Source: Motilimonas cestriensis
GTDB taxonomy: Bacteria; Pseudomonadota; Gammaproteobacteria; Enterobacterales; CBDFNC01
Reading direction: 5' to 3'
DNA length: 64,000 nt
NCBI RefSeq assembly: GCF_021295315.1
Contig: NZ_JAIMJA010000001.1
Coordinates: 124,001 to 188,000 of the forward strand
Under the pieces are notes generated by a model. That model did not search any database, was not told where the DNA came from, and was given only the letters and a program-made list of their open reading frames with translations. A program made the translations under genes and the position numbers. Every line of letters begins with the position of its first letter. Within the stretch, counting starts at the first letter, position 1. This document shows, piece by piece, positions 1 to 9,228 of the stretch.

Positions 1-401
1 CTTGGCACAGCATAGATGATGGCATTATCGTTGCTTATTGCTGTGCTTAGTTGGTTGATACCTTGTGATAAACGGTACTGCGCCGCTTTATCTTGTGCCA
101 CTAAAACTGCATCAGCCTGCTTAAAAGTTTCTAAGCTTTGTTGCCATTGCTGAGCGAGAAACTGAGCTCTACCTTTTTCCAATAACAACAAGGTATGGTT
201 ATGTTCTGTGGGAGAGCCCGGCTCAATACTGTCTGCAGCAAGGCCAAATTGACCTTGTGCGACCAAGGTTCGCTGCGGCTGCATCTGTGCGCTGTATGTG
301 ACAAAAATATTTTTGACATTCGATGTTGAACACCCGCTAACCAGCAACACAAGCAGTATAAAACAAGAATACCATTGGCACCGAATAACGTTTGTTAGCA
401 T
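1..401 (-). CDS. Lipoprotein, COG3014-like (partial, runs off the left edge)
   Basis: This reading frame begins with ATG at 401, overlapping the hinT stop codon, and stays open to the window edge. The N-terminus has a hydrophobic stretch ending in a lipobox-like VSGC, so the mature protein should start at a lipidated cysteine in the outer membrane. The rest is rich in Q, A and L, with a helical, TPR-like look. Family knowledge: a COG3014-type lipoprotein often lies directly after hinT in Vibrio and Shewanella relatives, ahead of ycfL and lpoB. The 7-nt overlap suggests translational coupling with hinT. Only about 133 codons are visible, so the family call is tentative. The C-terminal part lies outside the window. 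Confidence 0.6.
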   Translation of the reverse strand, partial: MLTNVIRCQWYSCFILLVLLVSGCSTSNVKNIFVTYSAQMQPQRTLVAQGQFGLAADSIEPGSPTEHNHTLLLLEKGRAQFLAQQWQQSLETFKQADAVLVAQDKAAQYRLSQGINQLSTAISNDNAIIYAVP

Positions 402-754
402 TTATTAACCGTCAGCATTGGACCTAACGGCTCGCCTCCGACCAAATGCAAATGAATATGGTAAACCTCTTGGCCGCCATGCTCATTACAATTCATGATC
501 AAACGGTAGCCTGATTCATCAATGCCCTGCTCTTTCGCCAATTGTTTAGCAACACGGTACATCCGACCAATGACTACTTCATCTTCAATTTCAATATCAT
601 TGGCGGTGGCAATTTGTTTATTTGGTACAATTAAAATATGCACTTTAGCTTTTGGCGCAATGTCTGGAAAAGCGGTCACCAACTCGTCTTGGTATAACAA
701 GGTAGCGGGAATCTCTTGACGAATAATTTTACTAAAGATGGTTTCCTGAGCCAT
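395..754 (-). CDS. hinT: HIT-family purine nucleoside phosphoramidase HinT
   Basis: This is a 119-residue protein of normal family length. It carries the histidine triad HIHLHLVGG near residues 99-107, preceded by the conserved HGGQEVYH segment, and the early [12 protein letters not shown] segment typical of HinT. The family hydrolyses AMP-lysine and other nucleoside phosphoramidates in the cytoplasm. The ATG at 754 follows a GGGGATAGGA-like ribosome binding site at good spacing. A lipoprotein gene follows with an overlapping start, as in other gammaproteobacteria. No unusual residues were seen, and the assignment is secure at the family level. Confidence 0.95.
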   Translation of the reverse strand: MAQETIFSKIIRQEIPATLLYQDELVTAFPDIAPKAKVHILIVPNKQIATANDIEIEDEVVIGRMYRVAKQLAKEQGIDESGYRLIMNCNEHGGQEVYHIHLHLVGGEPLGPMLTVNKC

Positions 755-1079
755 GTCCTATCCCCTATGTAGTGGTTAAAATTGTGATATATACCATATA
801 ATGACAGAAGGCTTATCATTAAGCATGTTTTTTCTAAGCCAATGTAATTGCGATAAAAGCCTTCCTTACTTGACTCTCTTTTGATCTATCTGCCGAAACC
901 TTGAGGTGTCTAGATTTGACACTAGTGATAACTTGATCCTCATTAAATTGAATGAGATTTTGAATGTTACAATTAGTTAAAAAGGGTGATGCACTCCAAA
1001 GTTGTAAGAAAAAATGTCATTTTTGATAGTTAAGTTAAAGATAAATAAGCATTTAACGATAACAATATAGGAAAGCAAA

Positions 1080-1237
1080 AAAAGTAAGACGCAGGATGCG
1101 TCACAATTACGGGTATAAGGGATGCCTTAGGTAAAAAATGTTTGAGGCACAGAATAAGTGCCACATTTTATATCTATGCTTGCTTAATAAAAACAAGGGC
1201 CTTGGCCTCTCTTTCTAATGCAAAGCACGAGTATTTT
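1080..1237 (+). promoter_or_regulatory. Structured 5' leader of the chemoreceptor gene
   Basis: Upstream of the preferred ATG at 1238, several short inverted repeats follow each other: GACGC/GCGTC (1088-1092 with 1098-1102), TAAGG/CCTTA (1116-1120 with 1125-1129) and GGCAC/GTGCC (1146-1150 with 1158-1162). A GGCC-TT-GGCC element follows near 1200. The series suggests a folded untranslated leader. I could not match it to the c-di-GMP-I aptamer or any other riboswitch. The reading frame is open upstream from a TTG at 1142, but its sequence is not protein-like. Confidence 0.35.
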
Positions 1238-3241
1238 ATGAAAAACTTTTGGAACAATCTATCCATCATACGCAAAGTAAGTTTGGGCTTTGTTTTGTTA
1301 GTGCTCATGTTGTTGTTCACTAACTTTATGTCCTTACAAACAGGCAACAAGCTTGAAAGTGCTATGGCTGACGTTACCGAACGCGCTACGCCCCTTGTTT
1401 TACAAACCAGTAAAACAGCGGTTGCACTGCTGCAAGCCGATAATGATCTTAAATATTTTCTACTCAGTGATAAACCAGAAGAATTAAGTAACCTAGTTAC
1501 TCGTTTCAAAGAAAAACAACAAAGTTTTGAGTCTGAACTGAACCAGTTAGCGCAGATGGCACAAGGTCAAGGTGGATTAAGTGGACAGGTTGCCAGCATC
1601 ACCGAGCAAGAGGTGCTTTATTTTGCTACAGCTAACGATGTAATGCCGCTATGGATTGATTTTGTTACTCAACGCGCAAAGTTCACTTCACTAAAAAGTC
1701 AATTCGCGGTAATGACACCGAACCTTAAACAAAAAATAGTCAGTTTAGCGAAAGACGATCCGAGTGCCGCAGCGACAGCCGATGCCATGGTTTCAAAAAT
1801 ATCCCTTTTAGAACTGAGTACCAATGACGCGCTTAATCAAGAAGACCCCGCAAAAGTAAAATCCACCTTGAGACGCAATAAATTTCAGATCCGTTCGATA
1901 GAGAATGCTGCAAAAACACTCGCAAAAATAAACCCAGAGTTTTCTGGCCAAGCGGCTGACTTAGTGGCACAACTTGTAAAAGACACCACCGATCCCAAAT
2001 CAGGCCTGTTAGCTGATTACCAAAAACTGATGATTACTCAAGAAGGCATCATCACGCAAGTACAGCAAAGTGCCGAACAGGTTAACCAAGCTATTAATAT
2101 GTTGATTGAAATTAACAATAGCGCGGAAGCGGTGGTATCCAGTGCAGTACAAAATACAAAAAGCACCCTCATCACTAGCCGTAGTAACCTGATTGTTGTG
2201 GCCGTTATTTCATTAATAGTGGCGTTTGTCGTGGCATTCAGCGTTGCTGTCAGTATCCGCAAACCATTACAGGCAATTTTAAATGTATTAACTGCCGTAA
2301 CGGATGGTGACATGACGCAACAGGTAGGCTACAAAAGCAACAATGAGTTCGGTCAATTAGCCGAACAAGTCAACATCCTGGTTAAGCAAATGCGCGCTAT
2401 TTTATCTGAGCTTGCAGAGGCCTCGCACAAGCTGTCAGATCTTGCCAAACTCAACCAGTCAACGATGGATAAGTCGAAGCATGAGCTAGACAACCAACGC
2501 CATGAAACCGCCAGTGTCGCCGCGGCCATGACCGAAATGGAGCAGTCGGTGCGTGAAGTCGCCAATGCCGCACACTCAACATTAGAGCAAGTCAATCACG
2601 TAGAGCAAGCTTCAAACACGGGCCGAGAAGTGATGGCCCACAACATCTCAACGACTCACCAACTTTCAAGTAAAATCCAGAATTCAAGTACAGTGATCGC
2701 CGAAGTAGGCAATTTAAGCAACAACATCGGCGGTATATTAGATGTTATTAGAGGCATTGCAGCGCAAACTAATCTACTTGCATTAAACGCGGCAATAGAG
2801 GCGGCACGTGCCGGTGAGCAAGGCCGAGGTTTTGCAGTGGTTGCTGATGAGGTGAGAGACTTAGCGCAAAAAACAACCAACTCGACCACAGAAATTCAAA
2901 GCATGATTGAAAACCTACAAACCAGTGCCAAAAAAGCGGTTGACGTAATGGCTGAGTGTTCAACAGAAATGGAAGCGAGTATCGCGCAAAGCTCAGATGC
3001 CAACGGTGCAATGGAAGAAATTCAAGGCATTATTACTTTGATATCCGATATGAGTAGTCAGATTGCGGCAGCGGCTGAGCAACAACAAGCCACCAGCGCC
3101 GAGATAGCGAATAACTTAAACCGCATCTCTGATATCTCCGATGTAAACTACCAAGGTATTGAAGAGTTAGCCAGCACTGGTCATGTGTTAGAAGATCTTG
3201 CCGCAAACCAAGATAAACTCGTTACCCGATTTAAGCTTTAA
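1238..3241 (+). CDS. Methyl-accepting chemotaxis protein
   Basis: This is a 667-residue transmembrane chemoreceptor. It has a first membrane segment near residues 15-32, a periplasmic helical sensor region of about 290 residues, a second membrane segment near 318-340, a HAMP domain, and a cytoplasmic signalling domain. The highly conserved hairpin tip [20 protein letters not shown] is present, followed by [12 protein letters not shown]. The signalling domain binds CheA/CheW and controls flagellar rotation. The ligand is unknown. The open frame extends upstream to a TTG at 1142. The ATG at 1238 is preferred because the typical cytoplasmic N-terminus and first membrane helix start there. A hairpin terminator follows, so the gene appears monocistronic. 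Confidence 0.93.
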   Translation: MKNFWNNLSIIRKVSLGFVLLVLMLLFTNFMSLQTGNKLESAMADVTERATPLVLQTSKTAVALLQADNDLKYFLLSDKPEELSNLVTRFKEKQQSFESELNQLAQMAQGQGGLSGQVASITEQEVLYFATANDVMPLWIDFVTQRAKFTSLKSQFAVMTPNLKQKIVSLAKDDPSAAATADAMVSKISLLELSTNDALNQEDPAKVKSTLRRNKFQIRSIENAAKTLAKINPEFSGQAADLVAQLVKDTTDPKSGLLADYQKLMITQEGIITQVQQSAEQVNQAINMLIEINNSAEAVVSSAVQNTKSTLITSRSNLIVVAVISLIVAFVVAFSVAVSIRKPLQAILNVLTAVTDGDMTQQVGYKSNNEFGQLAEQVNILVKQMRAILSELAEASHKLSDLAKLNQSTMDKSKHELDNQRHETASVAAAMTEMEQSVREVANAAHSTLEQVNHVEQASNTGREVMAHNISTTHQLSSKIQNSSTVIAEVGNLSNNIGGILDVIRGIAAQTNLLALNAAIEAARAGEQGRGFAVVADEVRDLAQKTTNSTTEIQSMIENLQTSAKKAVDVMAECSTEMEASIAQSSDANGAMEEIQGIITLISDMSSQIAAAAEQQQATSAEIANNLNRISDISDVNYQGIEELASTGHVLEDLAANQDKLVTRFKL

Positions 3242-3282
3242 ATAGACGAAATGACGCACTTTAACGCTGGTCAGTAAGCAAC

Positions 3283-3311
3283 AAAAAAGCCGAGTTTTAC
3301 TCGGCTTTTTG
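3283..3311 (+). terminator. Rho-independent terminator after the chemoreceptor
   Basis: An 11-bp stem AAAAAGCCGAG / CTCGGCTTTTT encloses a TTTTA loop, with T-rich sequence as its 3' arm. It sits between the chemoreceptor stop codon and the convergent PTPS-like gene, and its A/T arms could serve both directions. Confidence 0.85.
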
Positions 3312-3358
3312 CTATCTCATCACTGCTTAAATATATGATTTTTTCGTTAATAGTGCAT

Positions 3359-4222
3359 TTAATCAAGCTCTACTATTGCGCCCTTGCCTATGCCTTCATA
3401 GCCCATCACCTTGACTTTACATGTGGGATGATCAGCTTTAATCGTATGACAAAGGTACTCGGTTAAACTTTCAATGGTAGTATCAAGGGGTAGTAATTGA
3501 CACAAACGCTGAGGAATGATCAACTCAAACAAGCCTTGAGAAGCCGTGTATTGAAAGGCATAACTCTGCTGCTGTTGATCGCACTGAATTGACAGATCCG
3601 CTAAGTCCACTTTATCTTCCATACTACCTAGGTAAATGTCCTGCCAAGCCTTAGCCCAGTGGTCAACAAGCCCATGCTCCCACTTGTCATCAAGGAAGAT
3701 ATCTAAACGCGAGCGATGACCATGTGCAATGCGCTGGCAATTGCCATCATGCTTTTTTAAACCGTGACTGTAATGATAAAAAGGGGTATCAATTTTTTCG
3801 TGACTTAAATTTAGCTTCAAGCCAGTTATATTATTGGGTAACTGAGATAAAATAGCGTGCTCCAAATAAGCGGTCAATCCAGCGATTGAAACGCATTCAC
3901 TCTCTAGTAAACAGTAGGCTTCAGCTGGTCCGTTCAGCACAATAGCTTCGCCAGTATTTAGGGGAAAGCGAATTTGTTGTTGCTGTGTCCCTACCACTGA
4001 AATACCCGCGACCTGAGTTGGAACAATCAATTTATGATCAACCACATCATCAATGATCGATTTAATTTGCTTTTTGACTAACGAAAAGTCCAGCAGCATA
4101 TTTTGATCATTAACACGCCCATCAAGCTCGACATCTACTTGATAGCTTTCTCCTACCATCCCTCTCGTCGTATCTAAGTAAGAAGAATCAATCACGGTAA
4201 GGGCTTTCACAAACAATTTCAT
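3359..4222 (-). CDS. Tandem-domain 6-pyruvoyl-tetrahydropterin synthase / QueD-like protein
   Basis: This 287-residue protein has two PTPS-type halves. The N-terminal half carries a GESYQVDVELDG strand and a LDFSLVKKQ...DHKLIVP segment like the VxDF/LDH elements of QueD. The second half carries a Cys followed by a HGH pair (CQRIAHGHRSRLD), which resembles the zinc-binding site. The family forms 6-carboxytetrahydropterin for queuosine or tetrahydropterins. Tandem-domain members of about 280 residues occur in Shewanella and Vibrio, and their exact reaction is unclear to me. The gene stands alone between convergent and same-strand neighbours. Catalytic activity is not proven, since the usual HxH set is split between the two halves. 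Confidence 0.7.
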   Translation of the reverse strand: MKLFVKALTVIDSSYLDTTRGMVGESYQVDVELDGRVNDQNMLLDFSLVKKQIKSIIDDVVDHKLIVPTQVAGISVVGTQQQQIRFPLNTGEAIVLNGPAEAYCLLESECVSIAGLTAYLEHAILSQLPNNITGLKLNLSHEKIDTPFYHYSHGLKKHDGNCQRIAHGHRSRLDIFLDDKWEHGLVDHWAKAWQDIYLGSMEDKVDLADLSIQCDQQQQSYAFQYTASQGLFELIIPQRLCQLLPLDTTIESLTEYLCHTIKADHPTCKVKVMGYEGIGKGAIVELD

Positions 4223-4311
4223 AATAGGACCAAATTAACAATCAAGAGGCTATTATAACGGGATCTGACTTAGCAACAAGGGAGAAAAAGTAAGGTCAAT
4301 AATTGGGTTAA

Positions 4312-5445
4312 TCATAAATAAAGCTGCTCAGAGGTTCTTGGAAAAGCAATCCCCTGATCATTGAATAAATAGCAGGCCTCGCTTGGAAAGTGCAGCGGTA
4401 TCTCACTGACGGAGGGCAAAGCAGTGGCCGTTATCATTCTCAATACCAGTTGCCTGCCTTGATGATTTAGGTACACAAACGTATCCGCGCCAAACTTATC
4501 AATGCCAACCACTTGCGCTAGGAGGTGTGTTTCTTGCGGATTCTGCGCTAACCGCAAATGCTCTGCTCTGATCCCTAGCGTGATGGCTGAACCGACCTCC
4601 CCTTGACGGGTATCGACTTGCACCGCAATTCGCTCACCTGAAGTAAGCTTGACCATACTAAGCTTATTATTGGTTTCGACCAGCGCCCCTTTTAAAAAAC
4701 ACATTTTAGGCTCACCAATTAACTGCGCGACTTGGGTATTTCTAGGGTTATGATAAAGCTCAAGTGGCGGGCCTACTTGCTCAAGGTTAGTCATGGTTTG
4801 ATCAGATAAATGACTTATCACCGCCATACGATCTGCCACCGCCATTGCATCTTGATAGTGATGAGTCGTCATCACAAAAGTAGTGCCAAGTTGACGCTGA
4901 ACACGGTTAAGCTCAAGCCTTAACTGACTTCTCGTATCACCTGACAAGCCGGCAAACGGCTCATCAAGCAAAACCAGCAAAGCCTGTGGGGCGATAGCTT
5001 TAGCTAGCGCGCCTCGTTGTATATTTTCACTGGATAGATGCATCGGCAACTGATTTATCACCCGTTCTAAGTCGAATAACTTACTTACCCATTTAACTCG
5101 CTGCCTTTGCTCCGCCTTAGTTAGCGACCGATGCTTCAAACCAAACAAAATGTTCTGCTCTAACGTCATATGGGGAAATAAAGCATGTTGCTGAAATACC
5201 ATCTCCAAACCTCGACGGGTCACAGGCACAGTATTCATCAGCTTTTGATCGATAAAGATCTCACCTTGAGTCAAGGTTTCTAACCCCGCAATCATCCTCA
5301 GCAAAGTCGACTTACCCGAGCCAGAAGACCCTACAATGCCAAGGCATTCACCCTCATCGACATATAAATTAATGTCTAATAGCAGGTCAGGACGCCCCTG
5401 ACTAATAAATGACTTACTGACATGACTAAGGATCAACTGCGACAT
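4312..5445 (-). CDS. ABC transporter ATP-binding protein, MalK/ThiQ-like, with degenerate signature motif
   Basis: This 377-residue ATPase ends the maltose-type operon. It has Walker A GSSGSGKST at residues 39-47, a Q-loop (VFQQHALFPHM), Walker B LLVLLDEP near 156-163, an H-loop histidine (TTHHYQDAM) and a C-terminal TOBE-like regulatory domain with LGIRAEHLRL. The ABC signature, normally LSGGQ, reads LSSEN at 137-141, and the D-loop reads AGLSGD instead of SNLDA. Its start lies inside the 3' end of the malG-like gene, so the two are translationally coupled. It should energise import through the two permeases. The altered signature may lower activity. Confidence 0.85.
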   Translation of the reverse strand: MSQLILSHVSKSFISQGRPDLLLDINLYVDEGECLGIVGSSGSGKSTLLRMIAGLETLTQGEIFIDQKLMNTVPVTRRGLEMVFQQHALFPHMTLEQNILFGLKHRSLTKAEQRQRVKWVSKLFDLERVINQLPMHLSSENIQRGALAKAIAPQALLVLLDEPFAGLSGDTRSQLRLELNRVQRQLGTTFVMTTHHYQDAMAVADRMAVISHLSDQTMTNLEQVGPPLELYHNPRNTQVAQLIGEPKMCFLKGALVETNNKLSMVKLTSGERIAVQVDTRQGEVGSAITLGIRAEHLRLAQNPQETHLLAQVVGIDKFGADTFVYLNHQGRQLVLRMITATALPSVSEIPLHFPSEACYLFNDQGIAFPRTSEQLYL

Positions 5446-6307
5446 AATCGGACTCTTTAACAGGTGTTTGACTAAAATGAACCAGCCAGTACTGAATCAA
5501 TAGTAATAAAATAACTGCTGGGCTAGCACTGAGTAATGCAAAGGCGCAAAACTCCCCCCAGTTGTAATATTGCTCAGAGAGGTAAAATTGCGACCCAATT
5601 GCTAACGTGTACTGGTCTTGTTGCTGCAATAAAATCGACGCCAGTGGAAATTCGCCAAACGCCATCGTAAAAGAAATCAAAAAAGTCACCAATAGACCGG
5701 GTAACAGGAGTGGTAAAATAACATATGTCATGGTTTGCCATGAGCTAGCCGATGACACGCGAGCACTTTCTTCATACTCACTAGGCAGCCCTGCGATTTG
5801 CTCTTTTAAAAACCAAATAAAAAAAGCTAAGCCACCTAAGTAAACCACCACCAAGCCACCGTGACTGTTCACGCCTAAACTAGGAATATAAAAACCAAGT
5901 TTGCGCACTAAAATATACACCGCAACCAACGCCAACACCGACGGGAAAAACTGCATAAACAACAGACCATTTGCGATGGGCTTGGAGGCATATATATTTT
6001 TACGGACTAAGCCATAAGCGGCCATTGCGGCGAGGACGGTGCTCAAAACCGCGTAAATGAAAGCTACTTTTAAACTATTAAGTAGCCAAAGTAACGCGGG
6101 AAAGGGAGAAGTCACCCACTTGCCTTGATCGTTTTGTATCGCAAACCCCAGCACTAAACGCCAATAATCCAAGGTCCACTGCCCAGTTTGACTTCCAGGT
6201 GAGCCCAAAGACACCCATACAACCAATATCACTGGCGTTAAAATCAACCCACAGATACAACACAAAACTAAATGCTGCCACCAAGACGCATAAGACGGGT
6301 TACGCAT
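5426..6307 (-). CDS. malG: Maltose-type ABC transporter permease MalG
   Basis: This 293-residue inner-membrane protein has about six hydrophobic segments and a BPD_transp_1 domain. The EAA loop that docks on the ATPase is visible as EYEESARVSSASSWQTM followed by PLLLPG, near residues 190-215. Length and layout match MalG (296 residues in E. coli). It forms the channel with MalF. The ATG at 6307 overlaps the upstream malF stop, and its own 3' end overlaps the ATPase start by 20 nt. The substrate is probably a maltodextrin or another oligosaccharide. That substrate is inferred from the MalF architecture, not seen directly. Confidence 0.85.
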   Translation of the reverse strand: MRNPSYASWWQHLVLCCICGLILTPVILVVWVSLGSPGSQTGQWTLDYWRLVLGFAIQNDQGKWVTSPFPALLWLLNSLKVAFIYAVLSTVLAAMAAYGLVRKNIYASKPIANGLLFMQFFPSVLALVAVYILVRKLGFYIPSLGVNSHGGLVVVYLGGLAFFIWFLKEQIAGLPSEYEESARVSSASSWQTMTYVILPLLLPGLLVTFLISFTMAFGEFPLASILLQQQDQYTLAIGSQFYLSEQYYNWGEFCAFALLSASPAVILLLLIQYWLVHFSQTPVKESDYVAVDP

Positions 6308-7898
6308 GCCTTATCCCCGCAGGCAGAGAATTGCTGTTTAGCCAACGCCAACCAGCCAGCGCAACCAAACCAATGAGCACTAAACCAAAGGAGGTAATGG
6401 CACTGGCCAGTGCATAATTTTGCTGAGCACTAAATGCAATGGCATAAACATAATTGAGCAATAATTGTGAATAACCTGCCGCAGGAAAGGCATCCAACAT
6501 CATCGGACGACCTTGATTGAATAAGTAAACCAACACGAAATTGTGTAAATTAAAAGCAAAAAGTGCAACTAGCACGGGCTTTAATGGCTTAAGCACCAAA
6601 GGAAAGGTCACATGAAAAAAACGTTGTAACGGTCCGTAACCAGCCACAGCTGCAGCTTCATAATACACAGCAGGAATGCGCTTTAAACTGGCTAAAACCA
6701 ACAACATCACATAAGGGTAACCCAACCAAATACTTAGTCCTAGTAGTGTATAACGAGCCGAATCAACATCATGAGCCCAGTCAGGAGTAGTTGAAAACAG
6801 CAGCATGAACAAATTCGCCAGTTCGCCATGGTGCGGGGCGAGCAACACTTTAAAACTTAATATGCTTACAAACGGTGGAATAGCCCAAGGCAACAATAAA
6901 ATACACCGATAAAGATAACCACAATACCCTAATGGACGAAGCGTTAACTGCGCTAAAATCAAACCGATAAAAAAACTACCTAGCAGGGATAAAGCTGCGA
7001 ATACTAAGGTCCAACTCAGCACCTTTAGCAGCGGTAACAAGCTAGCAGGATCCGTAAAAATCGCAGCATACTGCTCGACACCGGTTAGCAATACAAACCC
7101 AGGCGTAACATATGGGCCAACAAATTCGCCTTGACCATCAATGGCTTGAAAATAACCTGTGGCCATATTGGCACGTAAAAAGTGCTCTGTCTGATTATCA
7201 AATAACGTATTTTCATCGCGGATCATGGTCCCGTTCGCCAACACTAAGCCTTCATTTAATTGCCGATAACGAGTCGCTACCAGCGCATAAGTTGAAAAAT
7301 CCAACCGAGTGAGCTGTTGGCCAGTTGGTAAGACTAAAGGCTCAAAGGCAAATGCTTGTCGGAATATTACTTGCTTAGTCAAGTCAGCCTCAGGCAAAAA
7401 TAAAGAGGCGCCTCCGGCTCGTAAACTTAGAGATTGTGTTGCAACGGGCGGTAATGAGAAGGGATTGCTTAAATATGATTCATCTTGTCGCATTAACTTT
7501 AACCGATAGAGCTCTCCATCGGCGAGCACTTGGTATTTATATGTTAGTCCTGTGACATAATATTCTTCTAGTAGGCGTGCGGTGACACTTTCTAAAGAGT
7601 TCATGTGACTACTGGCGTAATTAGTCACACTCATAAAAAGCGTGAACAATAAGGGCAGCACACTAAAACTAAAAATAACCGCTAACGCAGGAAACATCAG
7701 GCGGTAAGGACGACCAGCGCGGCTTCTATAAACCCACATCCCCGCCAAAGCAAGACAAAAAAAGAGCAAAGCAAAAACATATTCTTGGGCAGCCAGCAAT
7801 ACAACTAACAACACAATAATGATAGCGCCTAACAGTAAATCGATTATCGACAACCAACTACGCCGCTTGTTGAATTCAGTTACCTCATTTAATCTCAT
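6300..7898 (-). CDS. malF: Maltose-type ABC transporter permease MalF with large periplasmic insert
   Basis: This 532-residue permease is close to E. coli MalF (514). Hydrophobic helices near residues 20-75 precede a long periplasmic segment (roughly 95-280) like the MalF P2 domain, which contacts the binding protein. The transport core follows with the EAA loop YYEAAAVAGYGPLQRFF and the MalF-like FNLHNFVLVYLFNQGRP segment. The large insert is the main reason for calling this a maltose/maltodextrin-type system, since most sugar permeases lack it. The start overlaps the binding-protein stop by 4 nt and the end overlaps malG by 8 nt, so it is a tight operon. Confidence 0.87.
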   Translation of the reverse strand: MRLNEVTEFNKRRSWLSIIDLLLGAIIIVLLVVLLAAQEYVFALLFFCLALAGMWVYRSRAGRPYRLMFPALAVIFSFSVLPLLFTLFMSVTNYASSHMNSLESVTARLLEEYYVTGLTYKYQVLADGELYRLKLMRQDESYLSNPFSLPPVATQSLSLRAGGASLFLPEADLTKQVIFRQAFAFEPLVLPTGQQLTRLDFSTYALVATRYRQLNEGLVLANGTMIRDENTLFDNQTEHFLRANMATGYFQAIDGQGEFVGPYVTPGFVLLTGVEQYAAIFTDPASLLPLLKVLSWTLVFAALSLLGSFFIGLILAQLTLRPLGYCGYLYRCILLLPWAIPPFVSILSFKVLLAPHHGELANLFMLLFSTTPDWAHDVDSARYTLLGLSIWLGYPYVMLLVLASLKRIPAVYYEAAAVAGYGPLQRFFHVTFPLVLKPLKPVLVALFAFNLHNFVLVYLFNQGRPMMLDAFPAAGYSQLLLNYVYAIAFSAQQNYALASAITSFGLVLIGLVALAGWRWLNSNSLPAGIRHA

Positions 7899-9085
7899 GG
7901 CAACGCGACCTCAGCCGGCATCATTTTGCGCTGAGCATCCAATAGTATGTCTGCGCCAGTGCGATCACTCGGGAGTTGCAACCAAACGCCCATAATTACA
8001 CTAAAAAAACGACTAATTTCAGGGGTGTTAGGCGTCAACTGACCATACTTTAAGCTGCTAAAACTGGCTTGGATCCATGGGTTACTAGCCACTTGATTCA
8101 AGTATGGAATGTAGGCAGGCACTCCCAATGACACCTGATTATCAAGTGATGCTAACCCTTGCTCGGTGGTTAAATAATTTTCAATAAAATACCCGGCAAT
8201 ATCCTTCTGGTCGCTGTATTGATTAACTAACGCACTGTATACATTAATAAATGGTTTAGGTGGTACACCCTCTATGGTGGGAAGTACGCTTAACCCAACT
8301 TGAAAACCAAGCTGCTTTAAGCTTTGCCATTGCTGCGGTTTCACTAACATCATGGCTTGCTGCTGTTGACGAAAGTCTCGCTCGATCTGCCCTTGGCTAA
8401 CCTCATCAGACAGCCATTGTTGCGCCAACAATGCGCGAATAAAATCAATGCCACGACTAGCCTTCCCTGCATTTAAGCCAACGTTATGACTATCAAAAAC
8501 AAATCCAGAATGAGCAAAACTATAAGCACCGTATGCAGACAAAAATGGAAAACTCATTTCCGTGTCACGATAAGGCCAAACTAAGGATTTTTTACCTTGG
8601 CGACTGAGTATTTTTTGCCAATATTGCATTTCATACCAAGTGCTGGGAGGGTTGTTAATCAAGTTCTTATTGTAAGCTAAGTTCAAAACTTCAATACCCA
8701 AAGGATAACCATAGTATTGGTTTTGGTATTTGAGGCTATTAATGGCTAGGGGCACATATTTAGAAAAAGATGGAACGCTGTAATCAATGTCAGCTAGTAA
8801 GCCTTGGCGGGCCCATAAGCCAACATGGTGATGGTAAGTTAAAATGATGTCGGGGCCATTGCCGTTAGGCGCAAATAACGGAAACTTAGCGTCCGCAAAT
8901 AGTGGCGTTTGCACTATCACTTTGATGCCCGAGGCTCGCTCAAAACGTTTCGCGATCGCTTTTATCCCTGACACACTCTGTTGCGCCGACATCCAGATAG
9001 TCAAAGGGGGTTGTGCCATTGCTGTATTAGCGAAAAATAATAAACCAAACAAGCTGCAGCAAACTCGGCAAAACAGGCACTTCAA
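7895..9085 (-). CDS. Periplasmic oligosaccharide-binding protein (MalE-like)
   Basis: This 396-residue secreted protein has a signal peptide with cleavage after ANTAMA near residue 24. It has the SBP_bac_1 fold pattern: an early LTIWMSAQQS strand, FERASGIKVIVQTP, and a GNGPDIILTYHHHVG segment where MalE has GPDIIFWAHDRFG. It should bind an oligosaccharide in the periplasm and deliver it to MalFG. The start is a TTG at 9083-9085 preceded by AAGGA, because no ATG gives a complete signal peptide. It is first in the operon and has no visible regulator beside it. Similarity to MalE looks distant, so the ligand could differ from maltose. Confidence 0.8.
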   Translation of the reverse strand: MKCLFCRVCCSLFGLLFFANTAMAQPPLTIWMSAQQSVSGIKAIAKRFERASGIKVIVQTPLFADAKFPLFAPNGNGPDIILTYHHHVGLWARQGLLADIDYSVPSFSKYVPLAINSLKYQNQYYGYPLGIEVLNLAYNKNLINNPPSTWYEMQYWQKILSRQGKKSLVWPYRDTEMSFPFLSAYGAYSFAHSGFVFDSHNVGLNAGKASRGIDFIRALLAQQWLSDEVSQGQIERDFRQQQQAMMLVKPQQWQSLKQLGFQVGLSVLPTIEGVPPKPFINVYSALVNQYSDQKDIAGYFIENYLTTEQGLASLDNQVSLGVPAYIPYLNQVASNPWIQASFSSLKYGQLTPNTPEISRFFSVIMGVWLQLPSDRTGADILLDAQRKMMPAEVALP

Positions 9086-9182
9086 AGCAAATTCAATCCT
9101 TGAATAGCAATAAACAAACGATAACAGTTATCTCACAGTGTTAATAAATAACAAGATAAGAATTAACATTTTGCCACAACGA

Positions 9183-9216
9183 TCATTATGAGAGGCAACA
9201 CTTCCCCTCATAATGA
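9183..9216. terminator. Inverted repeat between the mal-type operon and yejK
   Basis: The perfect 10-bp arms TCATTATGAG and CTCATAATGA enclose a 14-nt loop. The hairpin lies just past the yejK stop codon (minus strand) and upstream of the binding-protein promoter. There is no long T-tract on either side, so it is a weak terminator candidate or an operator-like dyad. Confidence 0.4.
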
Positions 9217-9228
9217 CATAATAGACAA

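Noticed and set aside
1081-1140. Possible c-di-GMP-I (GEMM) riboswitch before the chemoreceptor, because a GACGC element is present
   Set aside because: The tetraloop-receptor and the GGTAGCGGGGTTACC-like second arm are missing. Only simple hairpins are visible.
1142-1237. N-terminal extension of the chemoreceptor from a TTG at 1142
   Set aside because: The extra 32 residues are not family-like and overlap hairpins. The ATG at 1238 begins the expected cytoplasmic N-terminus.
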